NCBI GenBank assembly: GCA_002344215.1
Contig: DDSV01000027.1
Location: forward strand, 1,276 to 65,275
Direction of reading: 5' to 3'
Source: Akkermansiaceae bacterium UBA2381
GTDB lineage: Bacteria; Verrucomicrobiota; Verrucomicrobiia; Verrucomicrobiales; DEV007
DNA length: 64,000 bases
Shown: piece after piece, positions 6,893 to 16,450 of the stretch
Position numbering within the stretch: position 1 is the stretch's first letter
How the letters are laid out: each line of letters starts with the position of its first letter
The notes under the pieces: model-generated
The model's database searches: none
Told to the model about the DNA's origin: nothing
Seen by the model: the letters and a program-made list of their open reading frames with translations, nothing else
Program-made: the position numbers and the translations under genes

Positions 6893-9874
6893 TCAGTTCT
6901 GAAAGCTGAGAATAAAGGGTCCCGCCAGTTTCACTGCCTTGGCAATGCCGCGTTCCTCGCGAAATTTCTTCAAATAGGCCGCCTGCACGACCGCCGCCAC
7001 CTCGACTGGGGAATGCTTGCCTGCGTTCAGGTTTCCATAGAAGTCGACCATAAAGAGGGCCGTCTCACGATCCGCCACCGGCCAAAGAGTCAGAAGCAGA
7101 TGCTGCGCTCCCGCCTGGATAAGCCCCCGGCGCATCCCCAGCACCCCTTCCCCGGATCGCGATTCGCCCAGACCGGTTTCGCAGGCAGAGAGCACCACCA
7201 GCCAGGTCCCGTTTAGTTCGAGACGTGACATCTCTTCGGCCGAGAGGATTCCGTCATTCGCCGTGTCGAGAATGCGTCCGGCCCCCCATTCCTTTAGCGT
7301 GGCCCCGGCTCCTGCCAAAGCCACACCGCTGCGGTGCATGGGATTGTCGAGAACGACGTCACTGAAGTTCACCAGCGACAGTCCAGCCTGCCCTCCATCA
7401 CTCGCGCCTGAATCCCAATAACCCCGGGCGCGCTTAAGGGCATCGACCCGTCCCGTCTGCGGTAGATAAAATCCGTGCGTGGCGAGGTGGAGAATCGCCG
7501 GCGACTTCACTGCGTTGACCGCCGCCTCGGTTGCCTCACGTTCCAGATGGCTGGCAATATTCCATTCCCACTCACGGGTGATGAGATCCCGCAATACTTC
7601 TTCCTCGGCCTTGGTCCCGGGCAAAGGGGAAAGTCCAATGCGGGAAAGAACGCCGCGCATTGAGACCGTGGCCGCTCCTCCTGGATTCCGTTCGCCGGCG
7701 ATGACATCCGTCGAGGGCGTTTGGAAATCCGGGTTGGCGATGATCTCCATCGACTTCTCCCGCGTCGGTTTCGACTCGCGCAACAAATCACGACCGGACG
7801 AGACGTAGGACAGACTCCAGGTCTCTCCCACAAATTTTCCCTCTGCCGTCAGGAGCGTGGCAAAGGAAAGAAAATTCAACGCTCCGTCGGGCGAAAGAAT
7901 GACCGGAGCCCCGGCTGCGGGAAGATGAGGAATGAGCGGATCCCAGACACTCTTGCCCAGTTCCGTCAGAAACTGTTGCATCACCGCGTCCTCCACATCG
8001 GAACGAACCGCCTTGGCGTAAACCGCCATGCCTTCCTCGATTTTGACCGCCTCGTCGAGTTTGACGAAAACGGGAGCCTGGTCCCCTTTCAGAACGACGG
8101 CTCCGTACCGCGGCACAAAACGCCCCGGCGCGGTGTAGTCGCGGTAACGGATAAACTCGATCAGAATCCCCCCCCGCGGCAAGGCGGCGAGGACTTCAGG
8201 AATCGCTGCCGTGATCGCTTTCCGCGCCTCACCGGCATCGCTATCTTCTGACTTGAGACCGGCCTCGAGGGTTTCGATCTCTTTCCTAAGAGCTACCATT
8301 TCCTCATCTCCGGCTCCTGCACCCCCGAGGAGGCGTTCCATGAGTCGACGGCGGGCACCCTGTAGCTTTTCCAGATTCGCCGCCAGAGCCGGATCGTTCG
8401 TTCGCGCCGCGATTCCGCGATCTTCGAGGAGAGATTCGAGGACGATCCCCTTGGTCCTGAGAACCGTCGACGCGAGATCTTCCGTCATGCCGAGACTCGC
8501 GAAGAGACTCCAGAGATCCACCGAGGAACGATAGGCCAATCGCTGTGCTTCGTCGGCAAAGGAAAGCACATCCCCGAGTTGCCTCATGCGGGCCTCCAGC
8601 ACCGCCTTAGCAATCGCCGTTGCCGCCGCCGGGTCACCGCTGCTTTGGACAAGAAGGGCGCGACTCTCCTCGATATCGAGGACGGCCGGATGCTCTCCGG
8701 GATATTGTGCTTTGGTCAGGGCGATCGCCTTTGCATAGGCCTCGCCTGCCTCTTTGTGCTCACCGAGGATGGCGCGCAGATCCCCGATCAGTTTGAGACT
8801 CTCCTCAGGTCGGATCACATTGTACTCGAGCGTCAGCATTCGCTGCTGTTCGAAGTTCTCGCCCCGAAGCTTGATCCCTTCCAACATCAAATCGAGGGCG
8901 GCACGTTCCTCTCCGGCCGCACGAAAGACGAGGGCGGATCGCTCGAAGACGAGGTAGTTTGAGTTGGTCTCCACGCCTTTCAGCGTTTTTTCGATGGTCT
9001 CCTTCGGCATCGCCGGATTTGTTTTCAGCGTCGTCTCCGCCCACTTCCGGTAGAGCGGCATCATCTCCAGGGACGACTCGCGAGCCTGCTTACAAAAGCC
9101 GACCGCCTCGGGGTGTTTTTCCTGAAGGGTGGCAACCTCGGCCAGTTCCATGAGCAGGTTGGACCGGGCCCGCAGGTAATTCATTTTAAGCTGATCGGAA
9201 AAATCGTTCTCCACTCCGCCCTGCAGTTTCAGTATCATCGCCCAGGCCCGGTCGACTTCCTCGAGACGGCTTACGAAGGCCTCGGCCGCTTTGGTATAAT
9301 CACCCGTCGAACGGTAGAAGGTGCCCTCCATCGACGAAATCTCCGCTGCGAGAATCTGGTAACCGATCGCCGGATCATCCTGAGCCTGTTTTTTCCAGAG
9401 CGGGAGGATCGCAATCGCCTCTTCAAAGGACTTGGTGGCCCGCTCGAGATCCCCGGCAGCGAGGTAAAAATTCGTCAGACCTCTCAGGCTCAGCCGCACC
9501 CTGTCATCGACCATTACCATCATCTGCGGAATAGACTGGGCCGGCATTCCGGCCGGAGGCAAAATCCCCCGGGCCTGGGCGACGCTCGCGATCAGGTCCG
9601 CCTCGGCTCCGGCGTAATCGCCGCGATTGTATTTCATGGAAGCCCGGTTGTGCAGGGCCGAATTAAGTTGAATGCCGAGGGAGAAATCTGTCGCCACCGG
9701 CTGCAGGGCGTTGACGAGTTTATCCGCGGCAAGCTCCGCCCCTGCCATGTCATTCGCACTCCAGCGTGCCGACAACTCGTCCCAGAGGCCCTGCACATCC
9801 GGCGGGGCCTGAGCCGCGACCTCGATCAGGATTCCAGACAGACAGGCGGCGATGAGGCAGCGGGGAATTGTCAT
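6893..9874 (-). CDS. TPR repeat protein with C-terminal CHAT caspase-like protease domain
   Basis: This 993-residue protein has a signal-like N-terminus (MTIPRCLIAACLSGILIEV) and then about 450 residues of TPR-type helical repeats. The C-terminal third is a CHAT domain, the caspase-HetF-associated peptidase fold related to separase. The catalytic pair is visible: His800 in LATHGF and Cys898 in LSACETG, followed by the usual GMRRGLIQAGAQHLLLTLWPV helix. CHAT proteins cleave protein partners bound by the repeat domain; some act in defence and many are uncharacterised. It is convergent with the previous gene and has no obvious substrate gene beside it. If the N-terminal signal is real the protease acts outside the cytoplasm. 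Confidence 0.9.
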   Translation of the reverse strand: MTIPRCLIAACLSGILIEVAAQAPPDVQGLWDELSARWSANDMAGAELAADKLVNALQPVATDFSLGIQLNSALHNRASMKYNRGDYAGAEADLIASVAQARGILPPAGMPAQSIPQMMVMVDDRVRLSLRGLTNFYLAAGDLERATKSFEEAIAILPLWKKQAQDDPAIGYQILAAEISSMEGTFYRSTGDYTKAAEAFVSRLEEVDRAWAMILKLQGGVENDFSDQLKMNYLRARSNLLMELAEVATLQEKHPEAVGFCKQARESSLEMMPLYRKWAETTLKTNPAMPKETIEKTLKGVETNSNYLVFERSALVFRAAGEERAALDLMLEGIKLRGENFEQQRMLTLEYNVIRPEESLKLIGDLRAILGEHKEAGEAYAKAIALTKAQYPGEHPAVLDIEESRALLVQSSGDPAAATAIAKAVLEARMRQLGDVLSFADEAQRLAYRSSVDLWSLFASLGMTEDLASTVLRTKGIVLESLLEDRGIAARTNDPALAANLEKLQGARRRLMERLLGGAGAGDEEMVALRKEIETLEAGLKSEDSDAGEARKAITAAIPEVLAALPRGGILIEFIRYRDYTAPGRFVPRYGAVVLKGDQAPVFVKLDEAVKIEEGMAVYAKAVRSDVEDAVMQQFLTELGKSVWDPLIPHLPAAGAPVILSPDGALNFLSFATLLTAEGKFVGETWSLSYVSSGRDLLRESKPTREKSMEIIANPDFQTPSTDVIAGERNPGGAATVSMRGVLSRIGLSPLPGTKAEEEVLRDLITREWEWNIASHLEREATEAAVNAVKSPAILHLATHGFYLPQTGRVDALKRARGYWDSGASDGGQAGLSLVNFSDVVLDNPMHRSGVALAGAGATLKEWGAGRILDTANDGILSAEEMSRLELNGTWLVVLSACETGLGESRSGEGVLGMRRGLIQAGAQHLLLTLWPVADRETALFMVDFYGNLNAGKHSPVEVAAVVQAAYLKKFREERGIAKAVKLAGPFILSFQN

Positions 9875-9934
9875 GATCCCACCCTATCCGCACTCCCTGC
9901 CACCCGGCAAATTCTCTTTGGTGAAATGCTGGGG

Positions 9935-10876
9935 CTACGGACGTGACTGCTGCGTCAAAAGATCCATGCCCGCATGACGTTTCAGAAAGACCACGATTGA
10001 TTCAGCAAGAGCCTCGGCAAACCGTTTCCGGTTTTGCTCGGAGTCGCGGACGCCGTCTCTCGGACACTCGATCTGAACCGCGACAAACTGCTCTCCCTCT
10101 GCATTGGCCGAGTATCGCTCCGCGTTAAATCCTCCCGAGAAATAAGGCTGTCCGGCCGGATCCGGATTGGTCGGAGACGGGACCGAGGGAAAGCCTTTCG
10201 ACTCAAGCAGTCCCCCCAGGCTGGAGCTTCCGCGCAATCTTTCCTCGAATCCATCATGACTGGTTGTGCCAAGGCCGGAAATCGTGGACCGGTCTTCCAG
10301 TGTCGCGAGAGACGCTCGGCTCTGTTTCAGTTGCTCTGCACTCAGCTGATAGCCCAGTTCAACCCGGGGTTGCGGATGTGAATGCCCGTGGATGTCGAGA
10401 TACAACTCCCGCCCCGTCGTTCGCGCCGACTCGATACTATCGTGAAAAGCCTGCCAGGTCTCCATGGCCGCTGCATTGCCGCCTGTTCCCGTGAGCGCGT
10501 CCCGATTGCAGTCCACCTTGCTCCGCTTGAGGTGGCAGATCACAAGGTGGGCATGCTGTCGGGTGAGTCGATGGAGAGCCTCCGCAATCTCTCGGGCGAG
10601 GAGGTCGGAGTCGGCATCGGTCACAACAACGCCCTCGGTGCGATCAGGAATGTTGGCCGGGGTGAGACGGCCTCCGTGGGGGGCGGCAATGACTATCGGC
10701 AGGGTTCCGGGGACATATTCGACCGTGTCGTTTGCGGTGAAAAGGCTCTGACCCGGGTGGGGAGTTTTGGGTTTTTCTTCGGCGAGCCCTGAACAGAAGA
10801 AAAAGGTCAGCGCGATTACGAGAAGCTGTGCCGGTGATGCCTGTAATGAGACGCACTTGTCGCGATCAGCATGCAT
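9935..10876 (-). CDS. Secreted N-formylglutamate amidohydrolase-like protein
   Basis: I choose the ATG at 10876 (313 residues), which puts a signal peptide (LLVIALTFFFCSGLA) near the N-terminus; an upstream ATG at 10960 adds 28 residues of non-signal sequence. The domain shows the zinc-amidohydrolase pattern of the FGase family: APHGG near the start, a SKVDCNRD region, and YLDIHGHSH. The family hydrolyses N-formyl-glutamate in the cytoplasm. A secreted form more likely acts on an extracellular amide or cell-wall-related peptide, which is my inference. The 3' end is 60 bp from the start of the CHAT gene. Confidence 0.68.
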   Translation of the reverse strand: MHADRDKCVSLQASPAQLLVIALTFFFCSGLAEEKPKTPHPGQSLFTANDTVEYVPGTLPIVIAAPHGGRLTPANIPDRTEGVVVTDADSDLLAREIAEALHRLTRQHAHLVICHLKRSKVDCNRDALTGTGGNAAAMETWQAFHDSIESARTTGRELYLDIHGHSHPQPRVELGYQLSAEQLKQSRASLATLEDRSTISGLGTTSHDGFEERLRGSSSLGGLLESKGFPSVPSPTNPDPAGQPYFSGGFNAERYSANAEGEQFVAVQIECPRDGVRDSEQNRKRFAEALAESIVVFLKRHAGMDLLTQQSRP

Positions 10877-10987
10877 CAGGTGAGGTTGTTTGAATCCGTT
10901 GGGCTCGCAATCATTGAGCGTCGAGCGCTGGCACCCGCTACCGGGAGCGCCACGCCACAACGGGATTAGGGGTTGGAATTACGGAGA

Positions 10988-11410
10988 TCATTTCGACAAG
11001 GGTCGGGTAGCGGGTTGTCCAGCCGCGTTTTGTTCTGCCGCTTTTGGAGGAAAACACTCCGAAGGAGGATTGAAACAGAGCCGAATTTCCTCCACCGTAG
11101 AATCTGAAAACATCTGAGAGAGCGCCACCACTAAGCGGGCTTGGGAATGTGCGAGTTTGCCAAAAATCTTAGCTTCTTGTTTATCAATTGCGACCTCAGA
11201 GCCTGGGTAGATCACTACTCCAACACTCTCGAGCATTTCTGAAAGTGATCGTTTCCTCGCTTCAGTTTGATCTCCCAAGACACTCATTAAATTGTCGCCG
11301 ATTGGGATCGCGAAACTGATGATCTTTTCGTCATTCGACTTCCCGCACATTGGCCCGAGCAGGAGACTTAGGACTACGAGGAAAGTCAGAGTAATGTTTC
11401 GGTATATCAT
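10988..11410 (-). CDS. Small secreted or lipid-anchored protein, STN-like fold suspected
   Basis: This 140-residue protein has an N-terminal hydrophobic signal (ITLTFLVVLSLLLG) followed by Met-Cys-Gly, a poor lipobox. The body contains SLSEMLESVGVVIYPGSEVAIDKQEAKIFG and then LVVALSQMF. This resembles the repeated beta-alpha units of secretin N-terminal domains common in Verrucomicrobiota, where a gene product reads position (PG.. near a strand) then a self-comparison helix. It ends in a Pro/Ala-rich tail. No reaction can be assigned. It is transcribed towards the amidohydrolase-like gene. Confidence 0.55.
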   Translation of the reverse strand: MIYRNITLTFLVVLSLLLGPMCGKSNDEKIISFAIPIGDNLMSVLGDQTEARKRSLSEMLESVGVVIYPGSEVAIDKQEAKIFGKLAHSQARLVVALSQMFSDSTVEEIRLCFNPPSECFPPKAAEQNAAGQPATRPLSK

Positions 11411-11764
11411 TATGTGCAGAACGTGGCCACGGATTTCATTAATACGCAGAACATTACAATTAGTCCAATCTCACATCACCCCACCCGCTGTTCACCGACC
11501 GGCTTGGCCGGTTCGGTGCAACGCTGGCGCGGATTTCCTGCGGGCCGGAAACGAGTGTAGCGAGACCGGAAAAGGGGCGTCAAGTCGAAACCCACAGAGC
11601 AAGATGGGAATCGAATGAGAACCCTGAATAGCTTTGTGTCTTAGTGGTTTCGTGTGCCACCTCAAAGGCATAAGCACCCTGCGGCCGCTGTTCTTCGTTC
11701 CACCCCCAACATTTGCACTCCGTGCGAATCCATGGAAAGCATTCACTGCCCAAAACCTCCCCCC
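11411..11764. other. Intergenic region with hairpin and decayed repeat
   Basis: About 350 bp between divergent genes. It holds a GC-rich hairpin (11493-11503 pairing with 11507-11518 around a three-base loop, one bulge). Around 11631-11656 there is a stretch, gctttgtgtcttagtggttt, of the dispersed-repeat style seen at 3541. I see no further gene; the in-frame extension of the next gene back to 11654 runs through this material. Confidence 0.5.
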
Positions 11765-12361
11765 ATGCCTGACGCCTATCTCTTCGACATTGGAAATGTG
11801 ATCATCACGTTCGACTTCCTCAAAGCCGCCAAAAAACTGGCCCCGCATACCCCGGTCACGGCGGAAGAATTGCTCGTCCGGGTGACGCCGCTGACCGTCA
11901 GTCTGGAACTGGGTCAACTCTCCCCCGAGGCCTTCATCAAAGCGGCTTCGGAAACGACCGGTTACACGGGAAGCCCCGCGTTTTTCTGGACCGCCTTCGA
12001 AGACATCTTCGAACTCAATGAGCCCATGGTGGCCTTCATCGAAACCCTGAAAAAGGATGGCCTGCCCCTCTACCTGCTCTCAAATACGAACGGGATCCAT
12101 GTCCCCTTTTTCGAAGCGACCTATCCGGTGTTCAGCCTCTTCGACGGACGGATCTACTCACACGAGGTCGGATTCATGAAACCGGATCCGACAATCTATG
12201 AAGTGGTAAAAGACACTCTCCCGCTCGTGGCGGAACGAACCGTCTACATCGACGATGTTGCGGCCAATTGTGCGGCGGGACGGGAGGCCGGTTTCATCGC
12301 CGTCCCCTACTCGTCGGCGCGTCACGCTGACTTTCTCGAGGCCGTCGGGGGCCTTGCCTAG
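11765..12361 (+). CDS. HAD-superfamily hydrolase, subfamily IA type
   Basis: The start is taken at the ATG at 11765, because the nucleophile motif FDIGNV (Asp8) normally lies within ten residues of the N-terminus; the longer frame from 11654 adds unrelated sequence. The 198-residue protein has the HAD order: motif I FDIGN, motif II LLSNTN, a lysine in GFMKPDP, and motif IV YIDDVAANC. It is closest in style to YihX/haloacid-dehalogenase-like phosphatases, which dephosphorylate small sugar phosphates in the cytosol. Its last four bases overlap the 3' end of the opposite gene. Confidence 0.85.
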   Translation: MPDAYLFDIGNVIITFDFLKAAKKLAPHTPVTAEELLVRVTPLTVSLELGQLSPEAFIKAASETTGYTGSPAFFWTAFEDIFELNEPMVAFIETLKKDGLPLYLLSNTNGIHVPFFEATYPVFSLFDGRIYSHEVGFMKPDPTIYEVVKDTLPLVAERTVYIDDVAANCAAGREAGFIAVPYSSARHADFLEAVGGLA

Positions 12362-13215
12362 GTTCCCTGCTCCGTCTTCACCGCCACTTCCTCACGCCAT
12401 TGTGACCACCACATCCCGGCGATCTCGTGGAGAGCGGTGGCGGTCAATTCGAGATTAAAGACCCGAGGAAGGAGCAGTCCCTGGCGGTAGGGATCATAAT
12501 CACCCGGAGTCGGCCAGATCACAAAATCCACTGCCGCCACGGTGGGCTGAAGCCCTTGTTTCCGAAAGAGACTCACCGCTCTCGGCATGTGCACGGCGGA
12601 GGTAATGAGCAGGAAGGGCTTATCCCCGAGAATAGGCTTCAGGTAAAGCGGATGGTCCTTTGTGTCGCGAGACTCGGTCTCCTCCAGAATACGGTCCGCG
12701 GAAATGCCCAGCCTCCCGGCAACGGCCCGCATTGCCGCCGTTTCGTCAGGATGCCCGGTGAAGATCACCTTCGCCCCGGGAAAATGGCCGGCAAGATCGA
12801 CGGCCCCGACGACACGGGCAAATGCAACCCGGGAGAGACGGGAGAGGGTCGGCTTCCCGGGGACTGAAAGATGCCCACCTGCCAGAACCACCAAATACTC
12901 AGGCATTTGCGTTACCACCGGGACACCGTCTGTCTCCGTCAGAGGAGGATTCTGCGCCTCGAGGTGCAGGGTCAAGCCGTTCGCGACCGGGTCAATGCTG
13001 CTGAGGTAGAGGGTCAGCATTCCGAGCATGACCAGAAAAACCCCGAAATCGCCCAGCACTCCCCTGAGACGGGCCCGACGCGGCCCGAGAGGCTTGCGGG
13101 GTCGGCGACTGGCGAAGCTGATCAGAACGAGGCCGAAAAAGACCAGTTCCAGGGTCACCGAGATCGGATTGATATAAATCGAGAGGATTTTCTTGAGGGA
13201 GAACCAGAAGTCCAT
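12358..13215 (-). CDS. YdcF/ElyC-family membrane protein (DUF218)
   Basis: This 285-residue protein has two N-terminal TM segments (ISVTLELVFFGLVLISF and FGVFLVMLGMLTLYL) and then a DUF218 domain: EYLVVLAGG at the start, GAKVIFTGHPDE, and LLITSAVHMPRAVSLFRKQGL, which are hallmarks of the family. ElyC and SanA of E. coli are inner-membrane relatives connected with envelope integrity, but the enzymatic activity is unsettled. It is tail-to-tail with the HAD gene, overlapping by four bases. Confidence 0.82.
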   Translation of the reverse strand: MDFWFSLKKILSIYINPISVTLELVFFGLVLISFASRRPRKPLGPRRARLRGVLGDFGVFLVMLGMLTLYLSSIDPVANGLTLHLEAQNPPLTETDGVPVVTQMPEYLVVLAGGHLSVPGKPTLSRLSRVAFARVVGAVDLAGHFPGAKVIFTGHPDETAAMRAVAGRLGISADRILEETESRDTKDHPLYLKPILGDKPFLLITSAVHMPRAVSLFRKQGLQPTVAAVDFVIWPTPGDYDPYRQGLLLPRVFNLELTATALHEIAGMWWSQWREEVAVKTEQGT

Positions 13216-13374
13216 GGTGTGCTAGCGGCAGAGGATCAACCCGCGGGGTCAGGCTGATAGCCGGGTATCATCTCTCATGACATTGATTGCGTAAAGAAGC
13301 CCTTTTGACACTGCCCCCATCCTGCGTGACTTTTCCTCCCGTTCTGAATGGACGGAAAATTCACTTTCTTTTTT

Positions 13375-14727
13375 ATGAGCGAGAAGCAAGAAATCCCCCC
13401 AACTGAAACGACCAGACGCCGATTTGTGAAGACTGCCGGAACCGCCGCCGCTGCGGGCGCCGCGATTGGTTTTCCCTCGGTGACCTTCGGTGCGCCGAAT
13501 GACAAAAAACTGAAGATCGGCGTCGTCGGCACCGGTGGCCGGGGAGGCGGTGCGATGCTGAACGCGCTCGCCGCTGATGACAATCTCGAACTCTGGTCGA
13601 TGGGCGACCTCTATCTCACCGAGGCGGAGAAAAAGCTGGAGATGGTGCGCAAGTCGCCCATCGCGAAAGACAAACTGGCCGGGGATCTCAATAGCCGCGT
13701 GTTCAGTGGAATCGACTCCTACAAGAAGGTGATCGACTCGGGAGTGGATGTGATTCTCCTGACCACTCCTCCGGGATTTCGTCCGACCCATTTCAAAGCA
13801 GCCGTCGATGCCGGGATCCATTGTTTTGTCGAAAAGCCCTGCGCCACCGACATTGCCGGGGTGAAGGACTTTCTCGCCACCAGCAAGATTGCCGCGGAAA
13901 AGGGACTCTCGGTGCTTTGCGGATTCTGCTATCGATACAGCGAACAGGGCCGGGCACTTTTCGAGCGCATCCACGCCGGTGACATCGGCGAGATCAAAAG
14001 CGTTCACTCGATCTACCACGCGGGCCCCGTCAAGGCGATGCCCGATCCGTCGAGCCGTCCCGATGGAATGAGCGACACCGAGTGGCAGATCTCGAACTGG
14101 TACAATTTCACCTGGCTGAGCGGAGACGGCATCGTCGAACAGGGCTGTCACAACGTCGATCGTGTCGCCTGGGCCTTCCAGGATGCCAACCCGGTGGCCG
14201 CCTTCGGCACCGGTGGCCGGACCCGCCCGAATAACCAGGGCGAGATCTACGACCACTTCAGCATCACCTACGAGTATGCGAATGACGCCCACGCACACGT
14301 CGAGTGGCGCCAGTATCTAAATTCCTACAACTTCACCGGCGACACCTACTACGGAACCAAAGGGATCGCGAAGTTCGGAACGAGTTCCGCCGAGATCATC
14401 GGCGAGAAGAACTGGAACTGGCGGAAGCCAAGAACACCGAAGAGTATGTATGACCTCGAGCATGAGGAATTCTTCGCCGCGATCCGTTCCGGCGAACGCA
14501 AGGACGATGCCGAATGGATCGGTCACTCCACGACGATGGCCATCCTTGGCCGCACCGCGTGTTACTCAGGCAAACGTATCACCTGGGACGACATGTGGAA
14601 TGCCCAGCAGAAACTTGTCCCCGACAATATCGACATGAATGGCGCCCTTCCTATCCGCCCCATCCGCATCCCCGGTGTTCCTGAAACTCAGGACACCATT
14701 TTTCCCGAGGACAATCAGAAGGCCTGA
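13375..14727 (+). CDS. Tat-exported Gfo/Idh/MocA-family oxidoreductase
   Basis: The start at 13375 gives a Tat signal with RRRFVK at residues 14-19 and an alanine-rich H-region; an ATG at 13348 would add nine residues. Next comes the NAD(P)-binding Rossmann motif GVVGTGGRGGG. The family's catalytic lysine lies in FVEKPCATD, and the C-terminal domain contains GIVEQGCHNVDR. Such exported enzymes oxidise or isomerise sugars using a tightly bound nicotinamide, which explains the use of Tat rather than Sec. It ends 22 bp before a strong terminator and is probably transcribed alone. Length (450) is normal. Confidence 0.88.
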   Translation: MSEKQEIPPTETTRRRFVKTAGTAAAAGAAIGFPSVTFGAPNDKKLKIGVVGTGGRGGGAMLNALAADDNLELWSMGDLYLTEAEKKLEMVRKSPIAKDKLAGDLNSRVFSGIDSYKKVIDSGVDVILLTTPPGFRPTHFKAAVDAGIHCFVEKPCATDIAGVKDFLATSKIAAEKGLSVLCGFCYRYSEQGRALFERIHAGDIGEIKSVHSIYHAGPVKAMPDPSSRPDGMSDTEWQISNWYNFTWLSGDGIVEQGCHNVDRVAWAFQDANPVAAFGTGGRTRPNNQGEIYDHFSITYEYANDAHAHVEWRQYLNSYNFTGDTYYGTKGIAKFGTSSAEIIGEKNWNWRKPRTPKSMYDLEHEEFFAAIRSGERKDDAEWIGHSTTMAILGRTACYSGKRITWDDMWNAQQKLVPDNIDMNGALPIRPIRIPGVPETQDTIFPEDNQKA

Positions 14728-14752
14728 GGCCGACTGACGGTCTTCCGGACGG

Positions 14753-14787
14753 AAAAGGCCCCGCTCGCAAGAGCGGGGCCTTTTTTA
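14753..14787 (+). terminator. Rho-independent terminator
   Basis: A perfect 14-bp stem (14753-14766 with 14771-14784) around a GCAA loop is followed by a T run. It closes the oxidoreductase transcript and separates it from aroD. Confidence 0.92.
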
Positions 14788-14848
14788 TTGGCTCCCCTCC
14801 TGCTTGTCCGATTGATTTTCGGGGCATCCCGTCGTTTCCTCCTGCCTT

Positions 14849-15535
14849 GTGAGTATTGACATTTCCAGTCCGCGCGTTGTTGCGACCGTAACCCGGCCCG
14901 AGGACCTTCCGTTTCTCGACGCTGCCGTGGAACTTCCCTGTGATCTCCTCGAATATCGCCTCGATAATCTTCTCGCCTGCACGGATGAGGCCATGGCTTC
15001 GATGACCCGTCAATCCGCTCCGGCGCTGCTCACGGTCAGAAGCCCGGCCGAGGGAGGCGCGGGGAATCTTTCCCTTGAAGAGCGTCTGGCGCTGTACCGA
15101 AACCATTGGGCGGCCGCGGCCCTCGTCGATACCGAGGTTGCCTCGCTCGAATCGCCCGCCTTTTCAGATTTTGCCACCGAAGTGCATGATGCCAGGGCGC
15201 TCCTCGTGGCTTCGTATCATGATTTTTCGGGCTTCCCCGGCCGGGATCTCCTCGCCGACAAGCTGGCGGCAGCGTATTCGCTCGGTGCCGACGTCGCCAA
15301 GGTCGCGGTCGTGGTGACGTCGATGACCGAGTTGTTCACCCTCGTCGAACTGGTCGAGTATCATCGTGGAAAAGGACGTCTCATCTCCGCGATGGGAATG
15401 GGCTCCTTGGGAAAACTTTCCCGCCTTGTCCTTGCCAAAGCCGGCTCCTGCCTGAACTACGGGTATCTCCAAACGCCCAACGCACCTGGTCAGTGGTCGG
15501 CCGCCGGGCTGCAGAGCTTGATCCGCGAGATCTGA
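14849..15535 (+). CDS. aroD: Type I 3-dehydroquinate dehydratase
   Basis: A GTG start gives 228 residues. This cytosolic enzyme makes 3-dehydroshikimate in the shikimate pathway by a Schiff-base mechanism. Visible active-site residues: LLEYRLD near residue 34, His124 in SYHDF, the Schiff-base lysine Lys151 in VAKVAV, and Arg192 in GSLGKLSR, with a NAPGQ loop near the end. The set is complete for a type I enzyme. No other aro gene adjoins it. The closest neighbours are on other transcripts. Confidence 0.92.
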   Translation: MSIDISSPRVVATVTRPEDLPFLDAAVELPCDLLEYRLDNLLACTDEAMASMTRQSAPALLTVRSPAEGGAGNLSLEERLALYRNHWAAAALVDTEVASLESPAFSDFATEVHDARALLVASYHDFSGFPGRDLLADKLAAAYSLGADVAKVAVVVTSMTELFTLVELVEYHRGKGRLISAMGMGSLGKLSRLVLAKAGSCLNYGYLQTPNAPGQWSAAGLQSLIREI

Positions 15536-15542
15536 GCCGGCC

Positions 15543-16421
15543 TCAATGGGTCGGGGCCGCGATCGTATTATCCATGATCTCGCGACGCCTCACCTCGACA
15601 ATGCGAGAAGCGATGTCGAGAATCGTTTCCTCAAGGAGGAGCCTGAGATGGCTCCCCTCACGATAGTCAGCGGGTGCGATGTGTTTGATCCGTCCGGCCA
15701 CGCCGGAAAGTTGATAGGCCTTGCGAAAACTGACCCGGGATTTGTCGCCGGGGTTGTAAACCGCAATGCTATGACCGCCGAAACGTTTCATGACCGTGAA
15801 GCAGGGCACATCGGTGGGCCCGTCGCCCAGATAGATCATGTTCGGAAAAGGGATGGGGCGAAGGTTGTCGGGCATGTGATCGTTCACGTCATCCGAGGGA
15901 TCGAGCATGCCTTTGTTGATGCGAAAGAGATACTGGGTTTTCGCGGTGTGTGATATAACCCGGCGGGGAAAGGAGATCCGGCCTGAACTATTCTCGGCGA
16001 ACTCACATCCGAAGATCTCCTTGAAATAGGGACGAAGCCGACTGCCCTCAATGAGCGCCTTGATCCCGCTGGAAATGATATAGTGCTCGATCTTCACCCC
16101 CATGGCCCGCTGTTCGTCGCTGAGAATGGTGTCCAATTCATCAAACATTTCTGGGAGTCCCGGGAAAAACTGGAGCCCTTTGCCCAGTTCTTCGAGGTCG
16201 GCATTGCTGGGGCCGTCCATCTCAAGGTAGTCAATCATAGCCTTCAGATAGGCCAGTTCACTCTCGTACCCCTGCTCTTCCACGAGGGTGCGGCAGCGCT
16301 TCCAGAACTCGGACGGATTGATCCCGAATTTCGGAAAGAGCACCTCATCCTGCATGTAGGTCGGGCTGAGGGTCTGATCGTAATCGTAAACGATCCCGAT
16401 GATGTTTTGAGGTGCAGCCAT
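15543..16421 (-). CDS. HAD-superfamily phosphatase, phosphoserine-phosphatase-like
   Basis: This 292-residue soluble protein has HAD motif I YDYDQTLSP (Asp13 and Asp15), motif II IISSGI, and motif IV YLGDGPTDVPCF. The cap between motifs I and II is a long helical insert, as in phosphoserine-phosphatase-like members. The substrate is unknown. It is convergent with aroD, eight bases apart. A duplicated ttaaagttt word (16431 and 16451) lies between it and the next gene. Confidence 0.82.
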   Translation of the reverse strand: MAAPQNIIGIVYDYDQTLSPTYMQDEVLFPKFGINPSEFWKRCRTLVEEQGYESELAYLKAMIDYLEMDGPSNADLEELGKGLQFFPGLPEMFDELDTILSDEQRAMGVKIEHYIISSGIKALIEGSRLRPYFKEIFGCEFAENSSGRISFPRRVISHTAKTQYLFRINKGMLDPSDDVNDHMPDNLRPIPFPNMIYLGDGPTDVPCFTVMKRFGGHSIAVYNPGDKSRVSFRKAYQLSGVAGRIKHIAPADYREGSHLRLLLEETILDIASRIVEVRRREIMDNTIAAPTH

Positions 16422-16450
16422 GCCGGGAAGTTAAAGTTTAAAGTCCAAAG

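Noticed and set aside
9113..9946. Open frame of 277 codons on the plus strand
   Set aside because: It lies opposite the TPR part of the CHAT gene and shows no motif.
13249..14298. Long open frame of 349 codons on the minus strand
   Set aside because: It lies opposite the well-supported oxidoreductase gene and its translation has no recognisable motif; it is a shadow of a GC-rich gene.
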